Shown: piece after piece, positions 33,049 through 45,262 of the stretch
Layout of the letters: each line of letters starts with the position of its first letter
Numbering within the stretch: position 1 is the stretch's first letter
Assembly (NCBI RefSeq): GCF_910592395.1
Contig: NC_088316.1
Coordinates: 5,396,001 to 5,460,000, forward strand
Source of the DNA: Lineus longissimus
Lineage: Eukaryota > Nemertea > Pilidiophora > Heteronemertea > Lineidae
DNA length: 64,000 nt
Direction of reading: 5' to 3'
Notes under the pieces: generated by a model
What the model saw: the letters and a program-made list of their open reading frames with translations, nothing else
Databases searched by the model: none
Told to the model about the DNA's origin: nothing
Position numbers and translations under genes: made by a program

Positions 33049-34625
33049 CCCTCACCGAAAGGCAGTGCACTGAAAATGACTGCATCACACTGCTTTTGAC
33101 TGAAACCCCCACTGCATATGACTGTCTTAGGCATATCATTTTTTCTAAATGTTTTAAAACCACTGATTTTGACTGAAAGACCACTGCAAAGCACTGCCAC
33201 CTGCATATCATTATGAACGACGTATTTCAAAAACACTGCCTATGACTGAAAGACCACTGATTTCCACTTCTCCAACTCTGATCGAAACCCGTGGCATTTT
33301 CAACATGACTGAAAACCACTGCTTTATGACTGGTGAGATTAAGACTTGATGGCAGTGTAAAGCAGTGGTAATTGCAGTCAAATTCAGTGTTAAATATCAC
33401 CCATAATGCAACCTGAGACAGGAAGATAGTAAGTTTGAATTTGATAGTCAAACATTCAAGAAATCATGGTAGCTCTTCATATTTCTCGATATTTACCCGA
33501 ATTTCAATATGAGAAGAGGGGAGTTTTAGTCAGTTTGAATTGGAACACATAAGGAGCCAAATGAATGCAAAAAGGGTAATCCAGACAGACACTGAAGTTG
33601 TATTTTCAGCAAATCAAGAAGGCTGTAGGCCCTATAGGTGTTGTAATCCATGCATACACTGCAAGATATCTGCATGTATCTTCATGCATCTACTGTAGGC
33701 CCTATAGGTGTTAATTGTAATGTATGCATAAACTGCAAATTATCTGCATGGGAGCTCAATACACATCAATCAGTAGACCATTATTCTACAGGCCGCGTGC
33801 AGTTACTTTATTTGGACGTCAATTTGATCTAGCTTCAATCCCTGACATCACTGACAGTAGCTATGTGCCATGTGTAGTTTCAATTGTCTAGTAACCCATC
33901 TGACCACTGTCATTATGACAAAGTTTGCAATGACGTAGGTCAAGGACGTGAATTTGTCATCTTTTTACTGTGTCACGTCATCATGCAATGGCGATGTCCT
34001 CTATTTGTGCAGATGACGTCATCACTGCCATATTGGACGCAAACACACCGTCTAAAATAGGACAGCAAAAGTAACAGTTCGCTAGAAGTTTTTGCTTTTT
34101 CGAACAATTTCTTTGGTTGTCATCAGCATAGGGGGGTCACGTCCCCCAAACCTCTCTCGGCATCCATGCCTGCATGCCATTAAATAAATTATTCATATTA
34201 ACACTGAAAATGACTGCTCCCTCCAAGAGGTTTTGGAAATGGCAGTCAAAATCAGTGGTGTTTCAGTGTGGATTCAGTGTGCTGCGAAATATTTAAATTA
34301 ACACTGAACCCCACTGCCAGCCCTGTGCATGATGCATAGTGGGGAGTCATTTTCAGTGTCAAAAGCAGTGGAAATCAGTCAGCCTAAATATTTAAATGAG
34401 CACTGCTTTTGACTGCCTTACCACTGATTTTGACTGTCTTACCACTGCTTATGACTCCCTAACCTCTATTTTTGATTGCTGTATAACTGTATGCTTTGGT
34501 ATTGCGTGACTGAAAAACACTCCCTATGACTGCTTTCCACTGATTTCAACACTGCCATAAAAATGTGAGGTAACACTGCAACCTGACTGAATCCTGACTG
34601 ATATCACACTGCGTTTCGGTGAGGG
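33049..34625. mobile_element. TA-flanked TIR element full of CACTG/TGACTG words
   Basis: Ends are CCCTCACCGAAA at 33049 and TTTCGGTGAGGG ending at 34625, flanked by TA (33047-33048; 34626-34627). The left roughly 330 bp (to about 33380) and right roughly 430 bp (from about 34198) contain several dozen CACTG, CAGTG, TGACTG and CAGTCA words at 10-25 bp spacing. The middle (33400-34190) lacks them. No transposase is visible in 1577 bp. Confidence 0.75.
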
Positions 34626-34627
34626 TA

Positions 34628-36049
34628 GCTTCCATTTTGTGCCATGGTAGATCTATTCATTTCAAGTCATTTTGGCCAAAACTGGAAACAAACTCATTCA
34701 GACATTTGGGTTGACTCTAGGTGAAACCATTTTGGCTAATCGACTGAATGCCATTTAAAACCTGAGAGACTGTCTCTGGAAAACAAAGAACAGAATTCCC
34801 GCCCTTGAAATTAGCATTTACTTTTCTTTGAAGGAGTTCTGATTGCTTTAGTATTTCGAGTTCTCGTTGGTACGCATCATTTTCAACTTACCTGCTTCCC
34901 GTAGAGGCTGATAATTTCGCTCAACCGAAATCTATAGCTGTCAGTGGAAAAAGAATTCGTAAATCCGGACAGTTGATATTCCCGACAAAAAATTGATATC
35001 TATATCGGTAACGAATGTATGTTTAGTTGTATTTAGCCACTTTTGAATGACATATTTTTCATTTTCGAAAACATTCACTGAATGTGTGTTGGTGATTCGA
35101 TGAATCTGGATGAATATTCATCGAATCACCACCACACAATACCCCAGCAGGCCCATGACTGATTTAAATCGAAAACCTCACATTGCTTCCAGGATTCCAA
35201 TTATGGAGAAGTGATTCAACGAATCAATGTGAGCATGGTAGGTGATAAAGCTTGGAAACAGTGAAACCTTGGAACCAGTGATCACTCACACAACGTAGTG
35301 AGTGTAATGGTTTCGTATGTATACACTGTATGTAAAGTGTAAACAAAATGCATATATCCATCATGTCCATCGAATCTGAAAAAATAGGTTATATATGTAT
35401 ACCATGCTTAGTATGTGTGAGGTCAAATGTGTCAAGAGAATGAAAAGATGAGATGATCATAATCTAGAATGTTTATCACACGACTATAACAAAGCTTAGA
35501 GGAGTGTTATCTGATGATTTGAATTTGCATTCCTATAAAACAGTATGTCAAAAGGTCAGACTCTGCATAATAAGTCACATCGAGGTATGTCTATTGAGGC
35601 GATGCATGATCGTACAAGTTTGAACCGAAGTAAATAAAAAGGTGTTTTCGCAACTTGACTCGAAACAGGTTTACGCACGTAGGCGTTTGCTCTGTGTTGT
35701 TGTTTTTTGCATACGCAAAGTGTGTGTACACCTCCGGTCAAAAGTAAATGAATACTTGAAATTTCCATATGATATCTCCTAAAATATACACTACCCACAA
35801 AAAGTTTGGGAACACCTACGCCACATGTACAGTGCATTTTTTATTCCGTATAAAAGTATGGTTTGGTTGAGTATCACAGTTTGGTATAGGCGTTTACAAA
35901 CACCACATCAAAATGTCCATTTCAAGAAAAGTCTTGTCAATTAGCACGTATGATAATTACCCCTAACAAACACAAATTCCACACCTCTTGAATGACCGTT
36001 GCATAATTACTCGTATTATATACTCATTTTTGTGTACTACATTGGCCTG
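34628..36049. other. Intergenic with hairpin and Tc1-like fragments
   Basis: A hairpin with 19-21-bp arms (GGTGATTCGATGAA inner part) lies at 35085-35135. 35230-35284 recurs inverted at 46500-46557. At 35726-35760 and 35789-35815, words like TCCGGTCAAAAGT and CCCACAAAAAGTTTGGGAAC resemble degraded Tc1/mariner TIRs. No gene seen. Confidence 0.35.
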
Positions 36050-37060
36050 AATCTAGGTAATAAAGGTACAGGGAAAAAAGGTACAGGAAAAAAAGGTACG
36101 GAAATAGAGGAACAGGAAATAAAAGTACATGAAATAAAAGTACCGGAAAAAAAGGTACCGGAAAAAAAGGTACTGGAAATAAAGGTACACAAAATGGCAT
36201 AAATAGGTAAAAAGGTACACAATTTTTGTTTTTGAATGTTATTTGAATTCTCTCTTTTTCTATTCATAACTTTAACTTTATTTGTTGCGTAGGAATTGCA
36301 TAGGCCTTAGAAATGGGTATATCAAATTTCCAGTATACCGTTATGGTTTTCAATAGTCAAAACACGGCTATCAAGATCATGATGATTGTAAAGATTCTAG
36401 GACAATTCCCTCTGCAAAAGGGTTAACTGATAAATGTACCAGTGTTCAAGTTAAATTGCAATTAATCAATTAACATTCATCATAGAGCTGGACCCAATTA
36501 ACAATAGGTCTTTACAGACAAATTATTAGATTTAAGACCAAACACAAGCTATTTAGGGAAATTGGCGAGAATCTTAATGTGAAATGCCAGGTAGGATGGC
36601 AGGTGCGCCCCCCCCTCCCCCATTCCCAAGATCCTGGATCCGCCCCTGATAAGAATACGACACGAGTATTTTAAAATTAAAAAAAACGTGAATGTACATG
36701 TAGTTATTATTAAAAAAAACGTCAGCTCCCCTGTTGGGCAACTTCTTCCATGAATTTTCCTCAAATTCATTCCGTAACAAAATTGTCCGCAATGTATTAA
36801 ACTATTTTAAGGCACCACCTTAGTCACTGAAGAAAAATGGTCACGAAAAGATTAAAACATAGGCCGAGTCTGAACCAGTTAAAGAGAATAATATTCCTTA
36901 AAAAAATTGTGTACCTTTTTTACCTACTTATGCCATTTTCTGTACCTTTTTTCCGGTACCTTTTTTCCGGCACCTTTATTTCCAGTACTTTTATTTCCTG
37001 TACTTTTATTTCCTGTACCTTTTTTTCCGTACCTTTTTTTCCTGTACCTTTTTTACCGTA
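36050..37060. mobile_element. GGTAC-array element, copy 2 (inverted relative to copy 1)
   Basis: The left array at 36057-36188 has about ten units of GGTACAGGAAAAAA / GGTACCGGAAATAAA type; the right inverted array is at 36908-37060. The unique part 36220-36445 is the reverse complement of 21150-21380. It is longer than copy 1 because 36446-36900 carries extra sequence, including a solitary hAT-like terminus (CCTGGATCCGCCCCTG, 36633-36648). Confidence 0.6.
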
Positions 37061-37609
37061 CACCCATTGGCCTACCCGACACAATGAGACATGTTTACAG
37101 TGGATTTGAGTATTCTAATATAGCCATCCAAACTACAGCGCCTATTCACTATAATAGCTCTATGTCAAAGTACAATTTAAATTTGATTAGAAAAAAAATA
37201 TCTTGATTCGCGAAAATATTCTGCGGCGAAAATTTTCCGTTCTACAGTACTCTGACTGAGTGAATCGAAGATGGACAATGGGTTTGCGATACCAATGGTT
37301 GTACCATTCGCCTTTGCATCAATATCTGTAAGGGTTCAAGATAGGCCGATACGGGTTTTATTTTAATGCGATTTATTTTATTGGAGATCGTCAATAGACC
37401 TAACAAAACCACACCATAGGCCTTACCACTAATTAGAAGTTAGGTCACAAGTGATCAGTTGATTCGCAATGCCAACCACTGTTCATCAACTTACCACGAC
37501 CTCGCTATAGGCAGCGAAAAGTTTTCGCCAATCAGTGTGAAGGGACCTTGGCCTGATCAATGCATATCATACTGGGGGCGGTCATGCCTCAAGTTAATGA
37601 ACTGTCCAA

Positions 37610-38270
37610 TGTAATCAATGCACGCCAACTGGTTCTTAAAGCTCCCGGTTGCGGAGGGGGGGGGGGACCCTGGTTATTTGCTTTCAGTGTATGTCTACAC
37701 TAGACCACAGGCGCAAACCACAGGCGCAAACACCCTACACTTGCAATATCTCATATAGCTATTGAACAGTTTGTCTTTTACTTCACTTTGCTGGCAAATG
37801 TCCAATTTGGCAAACTAGCCAACAATTAACTTAGTATCGTATCTAGATTACCCCGAAATCCCTTTGCGAAGTAACCATTCATCGACTAAGTACCGGTAGA
37901 CAGAGATTGTTCGTATAGTTGACGTCAATAATTGAATGAACGGGAAAGAAAGGAAACTGATTTCTTTTATGAATTATTGACAGACATGAAGCATAATATC
38001 TATTGAATACCTCTTCGTATACCGCTTGTCCCTTTGGTTTTGTCTTGTTAAAAAAGGTCTCTGTCATCAGTGTTCGGTTTGTTGTGCGGATATTATATTT
38101 ACTATGAACTCAATGCATGCCAACTGGTTGCTAACTGGAAATGTCTCCGTTTACGGAAGGGGGGGGGGGACTGGTTATGCTTTTAGTGTATGTAGGCCAC
38201 AAACGAAAACACCCTACGCTTGCAATAGCCTATACATATATGAACAGTTTGTCTTTACTTTGACGACTAC
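37610..38270. repeat. Imperfect direct duplication with poly-G tracts
   Basis: 37610-37780 and 38100-38260 align: GCC AACTGG, then a run of 9-12 G, then GGTTAT..GTGTATGT and ACACCCTACRCTTGCAATA, then GAACAGTTTGTCTTT. A weaker trace may lie near 39180-39220. Probably a duplicated or mobile unit without identified ends. Confidence 0.45.
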
Positions 38271-38334
38271 CATTAACTTGGATTAGTTAACTTCCTACGT
38301 CAAACACTGCAGCAGCAATCTGTTTGAGTCTTAA

Positions 38335-38544
38335 AGGGGCAATATAGGCAGCAGCTAGGCAGGCAAGATAAAGTTACACAAAGTCGCCAATAGGGGTCTC
38401 TCACATCTCGCAGTACGTCGAAATGATTCACCTTTGTACGAGGAATATATTTAGTGCTGAATCTGACATGACGGCCCTCACTGTGTATATTAGTCACCTG
38501 AAAATGGCCAAATTAGCCCCTCTACTCCTGCCTATAGTCCCCCT
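38335..38544. mobile_element. 210-bp TTAA-flanked MITE
   Basis: Ends AGGGGCAATATAGGCAG and the inverse of AGGGGGACTATAGGCAG, flanked by TTAA (38331-38334; 38545-38548). TTAA targets are typical of piggyBac-type elements. A partial second copy starts after TTAA at 39626-39629, and a piece lies inverted at about 40350-40400. Confidence 0.6.
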
Positions 38545-38809
38545 TTAATGACAAGATGCATTTACTTTAAGAAACATACACAAATAGGCCTATCTAGGCT
38601 AGCAGGTGGAAAATTCAATCATTATTTCACCACAAAAAGCTGCTTCTGTCAGCAGATATGAGACAGCTACCGGGGCGGGCGGGGACTATTTCTTTGACGG
38701 GCCTTGTGGTTCAGTGTCTCCAAGGAATTCTATTTTTAGAGTCCAATGGGGGGGGGGGGGGGCTCCCCAAAGTACTGGCTAAAACCTGTCACTTTCAGAG
38801 AACGGGGGT

Positions 38810-38912
38810 GGGGGTTTGGGGGACTCATCCCCAATGTACTGGCTAAATATGTCAGAAGGACGGGGGTTTGGGGGAGCTCCCCCATGTCAAACAGTTGTGT
38901 GAGTTCACTAGA
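38810..38912. repeat. G-rich repeat, inverse of 43290-43393
   Basis: This segment, with GGGGGTTTGGGGGA words, AAATATGTCAGAAGGACGG and CAAACAGTTGTGTGAGTTC, is the reverse complement of 43290-43393. It is preceded by a 15-G tract at 38746-38760. G-runs of this kind could form quadruplexes. Confidence 0.55.
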
Positions 38913-39321
38913 GCTTGCTCTTAACATAATTATTAAACCTTGGAATAGTCAGCAATAAACCGTGGAATCACTGTGCAAGTACCGCGTGAAATCGGGTGCG
39001 TCCCTTCCACGATTTATACCCTTCCAACTGCCAATCTCGTCCCAGCTGACTTTATTGATAGCAATTTGCCAATGGTCTCACTAGCCAGTGCAATGGCCGG
39101 GCCTACCTGGCTCCACAAATGGCGCGACGTCATTTCATGCATACCCCTGTTCAAGTGGCTGTCGACCTTGCAGTATATCACTCTCACACATAAACCTATA
39201 CATTTCTGAATAGCTTGTCGCTTCTAGAATACATCTGGCCAGCTTTCATTGTTATCCAGAAGTATTAGGGTAGCAGGAAGGGTTGGGCGTTTGTGGTTTC
39301 TGAGTCTGAGGGGGTTGGTGT

Positions 39322-39385
39322 CTGTTGACTGTGCTTTAAGAGAGACTAGGCATGGCGCCAGTCTCTCTTAAAGCACAGTCAACAG
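39322..39385. repeat. Hairpin with 26-bp perfect arms
   Basis: Arms 39322-39347 and 39360-39385 are exact inverted copies around the 12-base loop AGGCATGGCGCC. The right arm plus loop recurs at 39706-39743 as a direct copy. Confidence 0.8.
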
Positions 39386-41737
39386 GCATTTGGTCTCAGT
39401 ATTTGGGTTTTGATTGCCATGACTGTACCCCTGTAAAAGTCAGAGGAGGAGAAGTTTGGAATGATGAAAGCATTGAAGAAGAAGAAATGTTATCATATAT
39501 TGAGGAAAGCAAAATTTATTATGAGACTAGAAGGCAGTGTCCTGACTTGATTATTTTGAAAATGGCAGTCTGAACACATTAAAAGGTGGAACATGGCATT
39601 TTATCGACTATGAAGTGTTCCGCAGTTAAAGGGAGACTATAGGCAGCAGCTAGGTAGGCAAGATAAAGTCATACAAATTTGCCAATAGGGGTCAGTCATA
39701 TCTCTAGGCATGGCGCCAGTCTCTCTTAAAGCACAGTCAACAGGCATTTGGTCTTAGTATTTGGGTACAGAATCAAGGCAGCTCAGAGAGCAATGATTGA
39801 ACGATGCTGTGGACAAGTCCAAGGATACTGCATCAGTCACGACCAACTTCTCATCAGAAAGCGTCACCACCAGCATATTCAATGTTCAGTTCCAACCTGT
39901 ACCAGTCCAATGCACGCCTGTCATGGTCAGCAGTGGTCAGCTTAGCGCGATATGGAACATTCTTCCGAAACTCAAGCGAGGGAAGTCTGCTCATTAGCCT
40001 ATCTCGCGCACTGCTCCTTCTTGTCAAACATCGTAGTGAAATCGTGGTACAGTGAGGCGTCCTCGAGGATTGCAGCTGGTTGGACAGACGTGAGGTGGAA
40101 TGTGGGCGGCTGCACTTCTTCGTTGATGTGCGATGGCAGATAGCACAGTTGTTGCGTTGCATGACAGCTGAAAGTGAATGTGATATCATAGAACTGAGGC
40201 GTTTGCAATGAGACTATAGGTGAAGTAGAAGCAAGGAGTGAAATGGGCCATCTTCCAGTGACTAATATACAGAGTAAGGGCACTGGGTGTTGTTAGATTC
40301 AGCATTGAATGTATTCCTCGTACAAGCGTGAATAGTGTGGACATACAGTGAGAGGTGAGAGACCCCTATTGACTACTTCTTGTAACTTTATCTTGGATAT
40401 TATATTAGTATTGAACTTCTAGCCATGGATTATGAAGAAATTGAAGTTGTAGGCATGGAATATGAAAAATTATTCAACGTTGAAAGACATTATTCTATGA
40501 GGCTTTGCCGTGATCGCAAAGGACGCGACGCGATTGGTTCACATGCTAATGAGGTATGATAATGATAATTACCTCAAACACAAGTGAAATAGACCAAAAC
40601 AAGTGATTTTGGGGCTTTGGTTTAGACGCATGCCCCACATGCGCCATGCGGGATTATACGGTTCATGTGAACTTGTTGACATCTACATGATCTAGTGCTG
40701 TTATTGGTCATGGTACATGGTAGGCCTAATCATCATGGCAATATGTTTCAGGAAAAGCTCGGAGTAAAATGAACTGCCGATGAATAATGATGTTGTTCAT
40801 GTTTACCATGTTTACTATACATAGCCATAGGGTATGCACTGGCCAGTGCACTTTCTGCACGTCGTCATGGTCATGTTACATGTACGTGATACCTTGCAAA
40901 TTTTTTTTTTTTGAATGCGCATGCTTTTTGGGCAAAATCACTTGTACCAACACTAATGAATAATGTCTTCTTATCCCTATGACTCCATACACAGTGAGGG
41001 CATTGTCCCATTCTCATCAAATGGTAACTTATTGTACCGTATTAGGGTGGAAGTTGGGGAGCAGATACCTACCGCTGCACGTCATAATCAGCAGTGATGA
41101 GCTTAGCGCGATATGGAACATTCTTCAGAAACTCAAGCGAGGGAAGTCTGCTCATTAGCATATCTCGCGCACTGCTCCTTATTGTCAAACATCGTAGTGA
41201 AATCGTAATGGAAAACGTCTGGCTTTGCGCCAGACGTTGAGACTAATAAGTGAAGAACAAGTAGGTAAAGAACTTCTACTTGCGCGAGACTGCTCTGATA
41301 AAATTATCATTGCAGAGACTACGGTGACGTACACATATATTTTTTACAATCAAAAATGCCCTCAAAAGACGACATGGAATGATTATTTTATTGATATTTC
41401 CTACTATATACCTTCCAATTATCACTTTATACAAATAGATCCGCGTTAGGTCGCATGCTTTTCTTTCCTGGTGACACTATAAAGCAAAATAGTTGCAACC
41501 CCGTAAATGCGCTATAAGTCCAATAATAAGTGACGGTGACCCGTTATAAATGTTTCGCCAGCTTCGCTTTTTTGCCGCTACGCGGCGCGTTGGGCCCTTG
41601 CGTCAAGTAATTCAGTCATGAGAACATGGGGGCAGCACAATACATGAGACACCCTGTACATCGATGAAAATTTTGAAAATTTCACCTTGCCGCCTTATAA
41701 CTTGACAATTAACATGGATGGTGAAATAATATTTTTA
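39386..41737. other. Intergenic with a 130-bp direct duplication
   Basis: 39917-40045 and 41080-41207 are direct copies (about 95% identical by eye), including CTTAGCGCGATATGGAACA and CATCGTAGTGAAATCG. On the minus strand the first copy lies in a 94-codon frame (39999-40283) with protein-like composition, but no family is recognised and the second copy cannot continue the frame. Possibly pieces of an unidentified element. Confidence 0.4.
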
Positions 41738-42819
41738 GCTCAGCTGACAAAGTCAGCGGAGCTAGTAGTGTAGCTGTTCAAATGGTGTCCGTCCTGCAAT
41801 CCATCCATCTAGGGACCCATCTGTGGACAAAATTGGACATTTCTGACCGGGAAGGCCTAGCCACTTCGTTGACGGTGCTAAATTAGGAGTTGCCCAAGGT
41901 GAACTCAAAAAACGAAAAATCGGCGCGATCCGACCTGTATTAAGAGAATGAGGTCATTTCGCGTTTAGATTTCTTTCCCTTTTTACCTCGGTCCACAGAG
42001 CAAATATTGTTTTCAAATGTGGCTTAATATTTTTAAATATTTTTTCATTTTTTACTTTTAATGGAATTAATATAGTTTTCACCGCCAGTTGGCGCTGCAG
42101 GCACATTGCCTGAATTTTGGCGATTTCAAATTTGGCGGTGGCTTAACTTTTTTGCAAGCAGTGCCGCTGATTGGCCGATCGATAGAAGAGATGCCACCAT
42201 TTAAAAATGGCGGTAGTCGCTGCTTCAATGAAGGTGAGTGAACTTTCTCATGTTCAATCGGTTGATACTCTTTTAATCAACATGACCATGTACCTGAAAT
42301 TTGTTTAGGTACTGAAAAGAGTCTATATAATTCAGATTTATCAATAGTTTTTTATAATATTCCGGAAATTTTGTGCACAAATCAGCGGAAGTTGGTGCTC
42401 GTCTCATGTCATTTTAGAGCGAGAAATTTGTTTCCGTCGATCTCTACCACTGAAAAATCGCTTGCATAGCTTCGAATTTTTGTGAAAATAAGTATCTGAA
42501 CTTGGTTTCAAATAGTCTAGAGAGTTACCTTTGTGGTGATACATATGGTATGTGATAAATATTTGTGGAATTTGTGAAATTTGGTTTTCAAACGTGCCGA
42601 TGATGCAAGCGATCTCGCGTGAATTTTGCAAGTCCTGATATGTCGACCGGGTGTCAAAAATCACTCGCCTAAATTCAATTCAAAGATCGAAAATGACATC
42701 TGAACTTAGTTTCAAATAGCCTACGCAATTATCATTTCGGTGATATATAATGCATGCATGTAATAATCGATTAATCTACCTAAAACGCGCAATTAAAACG
42801 GCGAAAGATCGTGATAAAC
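41738..42819 (-). mobile_element. Helentron-like 3' end fragment and flank
   Basis: TTTTTAGCTCAGCTGA...GCGGAGCTAGTAGTG...GTGTCCGTCCTG at 41738-41810 matches, in inverse orientation, the 3' hairpin end of the element at 14610-14665. The rest of the segment shows no core repeats and nothing else recognisable. Confidence 0.4.
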
Positions 42820-44058
42820 CGGTCTACCTAATGCGCGTCCGGAACAATTTGTGCGTCCGGAGCGCGTCCGGAAGAGAAAGTGCGCGTCCGGAACAATTTC
42901 CTATGTAAATATGAACTTAATGTTGCATTAGATGGCTTAAATAGCATTTTAATTCCATGTAGAGAAAATAAAATTGGAAAAAATCTCCTTGGTGACTTTG
43001 TATTTTACAATTTTCAGCGGGGTGATTTGGGTGTTACACAGCCATCAAATCCCAGTTTACTGACGTTTCTCCTCAACCAATTGTTGTTGCAGTTGCAGAA
43101 TTTCGATAGTAGCCGTGTTGTAATGGATTAGACTGGTATCTGGTGTCTCAGCACATGGAATGCCGTCAGAGTGTCTTATCATTGTTAATTTCACAAAAAA
43201 TCAGAATCAAATATGTTATTGAAAATCACTATACAGTCAAAGTGTCAATTAGTGAGATGTGTTCACATTAATATGTAAAGAGCAATCTCTAGTGAACTCA
43301 CACAACTGTTTGACATGGGGGAGCCCCCCAAACCCCCGTCCTTCTGACATATTTAGGCAATACATTGGGGGATGAGTCCCCCAAACCCCCAAAAAATATT
43401 TTGTGAGAAAAATAAGTGAAAATTGTACTTCTTCTTTGATGTGAGTGTATCCTTAAATCCACTGTCATCACTAGATCCTTTGATAATAAGCCATAGCTAA
43501 ATTTAAGTGTAGCCAATTAGAAATTAATCTAAAAAATAAGTCCCCCCCTCCCGGGCCCACTCTGTCGAATGGTAGAAAAACTGGCATTTTTATTTTAATG
43601 AATAAGATATATACCCAGGAAAATAATCATTAAGCTCATCTTTAGTTGAAGCTCTAAAAACCGCACTGAATTTTGTTGACCCCCTTCCCCCTTCCCCCTC
43701 GATCCCCTCCCCTCCTCCCTAAAAGCGTAAATTGGCTTCACAATAATTGCTATTGCCCCTTATCCCACGGCACGCAAAGACAAACTCATACCGACTTAGA
43801 CGACCACAACAGGAGAAGGCGCGTAAGGAAGTTGGGATATGATTATGGCATTAGTAATTAACCACCTCGCTGAAAATTGTAAAATACAAAGTCACCAAAA
43901 AGATTTTTTTCAATTTTATTTTCTCTACATGGAATTAAAATGCTATTTAAGCCATCTAATGCAACAATAGGTTCATATTTACATAGGAAATTGTTCCGGA
44001 CGCGCACTTTCTCTTCCGGACGCGCAAACAGAGTTCCGGACGCACATTAGGTGGACCC
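42820..44058. mobile_element. Long-TIR element with 8-bp target duplication (hAT-like)
   Basis: Inverted arms of about 200 bp: 42820-43025 and 43862-44058. They begin GGTCYACCTAATG, then repeat GCGTCCGGA two to four times, then a shared unique part. TGATAAAC is duplicated exactly at 42812-42819 and 44059-44066. Eight-base duplications fit hAT elements. The left arm has one more CGTCCGGA unit than the right. A G/C-rich repeat related to 38810-38912 lies inside. No transposase seen. Confidence 0.75.
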
Positions 44059-44066
44059 TGATAAAC

Positions 44067-45040
44067 ACTCTGGTGGCGGTCGCACTAAATAACGACCGGT
44101 AGGGCCCGGCGTGTGGCGGAGAAAAAAAGGTAGCGCCCGGAGGTTGAAACGGGATTTTTATGCACTTTTAACTGTATGTTGTTAAGATGTATTTCTAACA
44201 GTTCTGTAACTTTTATGACCAAGCTTGCACCCAAAGTTGGTAAAATTGATGCTTGTTTATGGACTGCGCTAGCGACCGGAGAATTCGCCGTCGGCCATTT
44301 TGGGACGGTCAACAAATCTCGCCATTTACGTTTGTTTACAATTATTTTGAAAGTCACATTAGGCCTATGACATCGTAGTATGAATTCCACTGCAGTTTCC
44401 TTACGCAGCAATGCTCATGTTTTTGGTTGGCAATCCTGTACTGTCTGTACACTGCGCTGTGCAGGCTTAGAGTATAACTCAACAGGCCCTCATGATTCAT
44501 TTGATGGACACCTTATTTGATAGTACCTCATCATTAAGTCCACTAGATCCTGTTCTGTCACATGTCGTAGACGATAGACAATTTTCAAAATGTAGTACAC
44601 CACTCGCTCACGGCTCACATCATGTGGGCACGGTTGGCTGTTGAGTGTTATGGTTCAGTCTGTGAGACTAATTTAAAGAGGTTACACTTTTATTTTGAAT
44701 TGGAAAACAACCCCCAGGACTGACTTTTCACTGAGTGATAAGTGTGCCCTTCGAAGGTTAAGTCTCTTTCTGGATTTGCTTCCATAGATGCCTTGTTCAG
44801 GATATCATCTGACCGATGCCTGATCAAGCACAGACTGTATCCGGTGGTGTACATTTCCCCGTCTATGTCACCCTTTTTTATTCAGTCAGTGTTAATTTCT
44901 CTTCTCTTTTTTTACAGATTAACAGTTGTTGGTTATTGCAAGAGGAGTCGTTGGCACATTTCAAGTCCAGGAAAGCACTTGCTGTTCCCACATTCAGAGT
45001 AAGGTGTGCTTACTCGTTTTACTGCTTTCCATTCCTGGAG
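44067..45040. other. Intergenic, no supported gene
   Basis: Mixed sequence with a CpG-richer patch at 44260-44330. Several frames of 60-108 codons overlap one another and none has motifs. Confidence 0.3.
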
Positions 45041-45047
45041 AGCGTTA

Positions 45048-45123
45048 TCAAATATCTGCCGCAAGGCAACAAATATCTGCCGCAAGGCGCTTCAATATCT
45101 GCCGAAAGGCATCAAATATCTGC
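45048..45123 (+). repeat. Minisatellite, four units of about 19-22 bp
   Basis: AATATCTGCCGCAAGGC-type units at 45050, 45069, 45091 and 45112, slightly variable in length. Confidence 0.7.
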
Positions 45124-45224
45124 CGCACCAATAAAGTTCATTTTGTTAACCAACTCTTTATCTTCTTCGTTGCCTCATAATAACGGTACCGACACACACT
45201 TGACCCTTGCCTTCACCTATCCAT

Positions 45225-45262
45225 TTCAGCTGAGCGCCAGGCCCTTGGGCCTCTTGTTATAA
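45225..45262 (-). mobile_element. Helentron-like 5' end fragment
   Basis: CAGCTGAGCGCCAGGCCC continuing TTGGGCCTCTTGTTATAA is the inverse of the start of the element at 10883. A further such start lies at 63204-63240. Confidence 0.55.

Noticed and set aside
33049-34625. CACTA (EnSpm) transposon
   Set aside because: The CACTA at the left edge is not mirrored on the right, whereas CCCTCACCGAAA with TA flanks is symmetrical.
35999-36267. Frames encoding GTGKKGTGKK or its antisense Phe/Pro version
   Set aside because: Simple translation of the GGTAC arrays; the same happens at 21335 and 36907.
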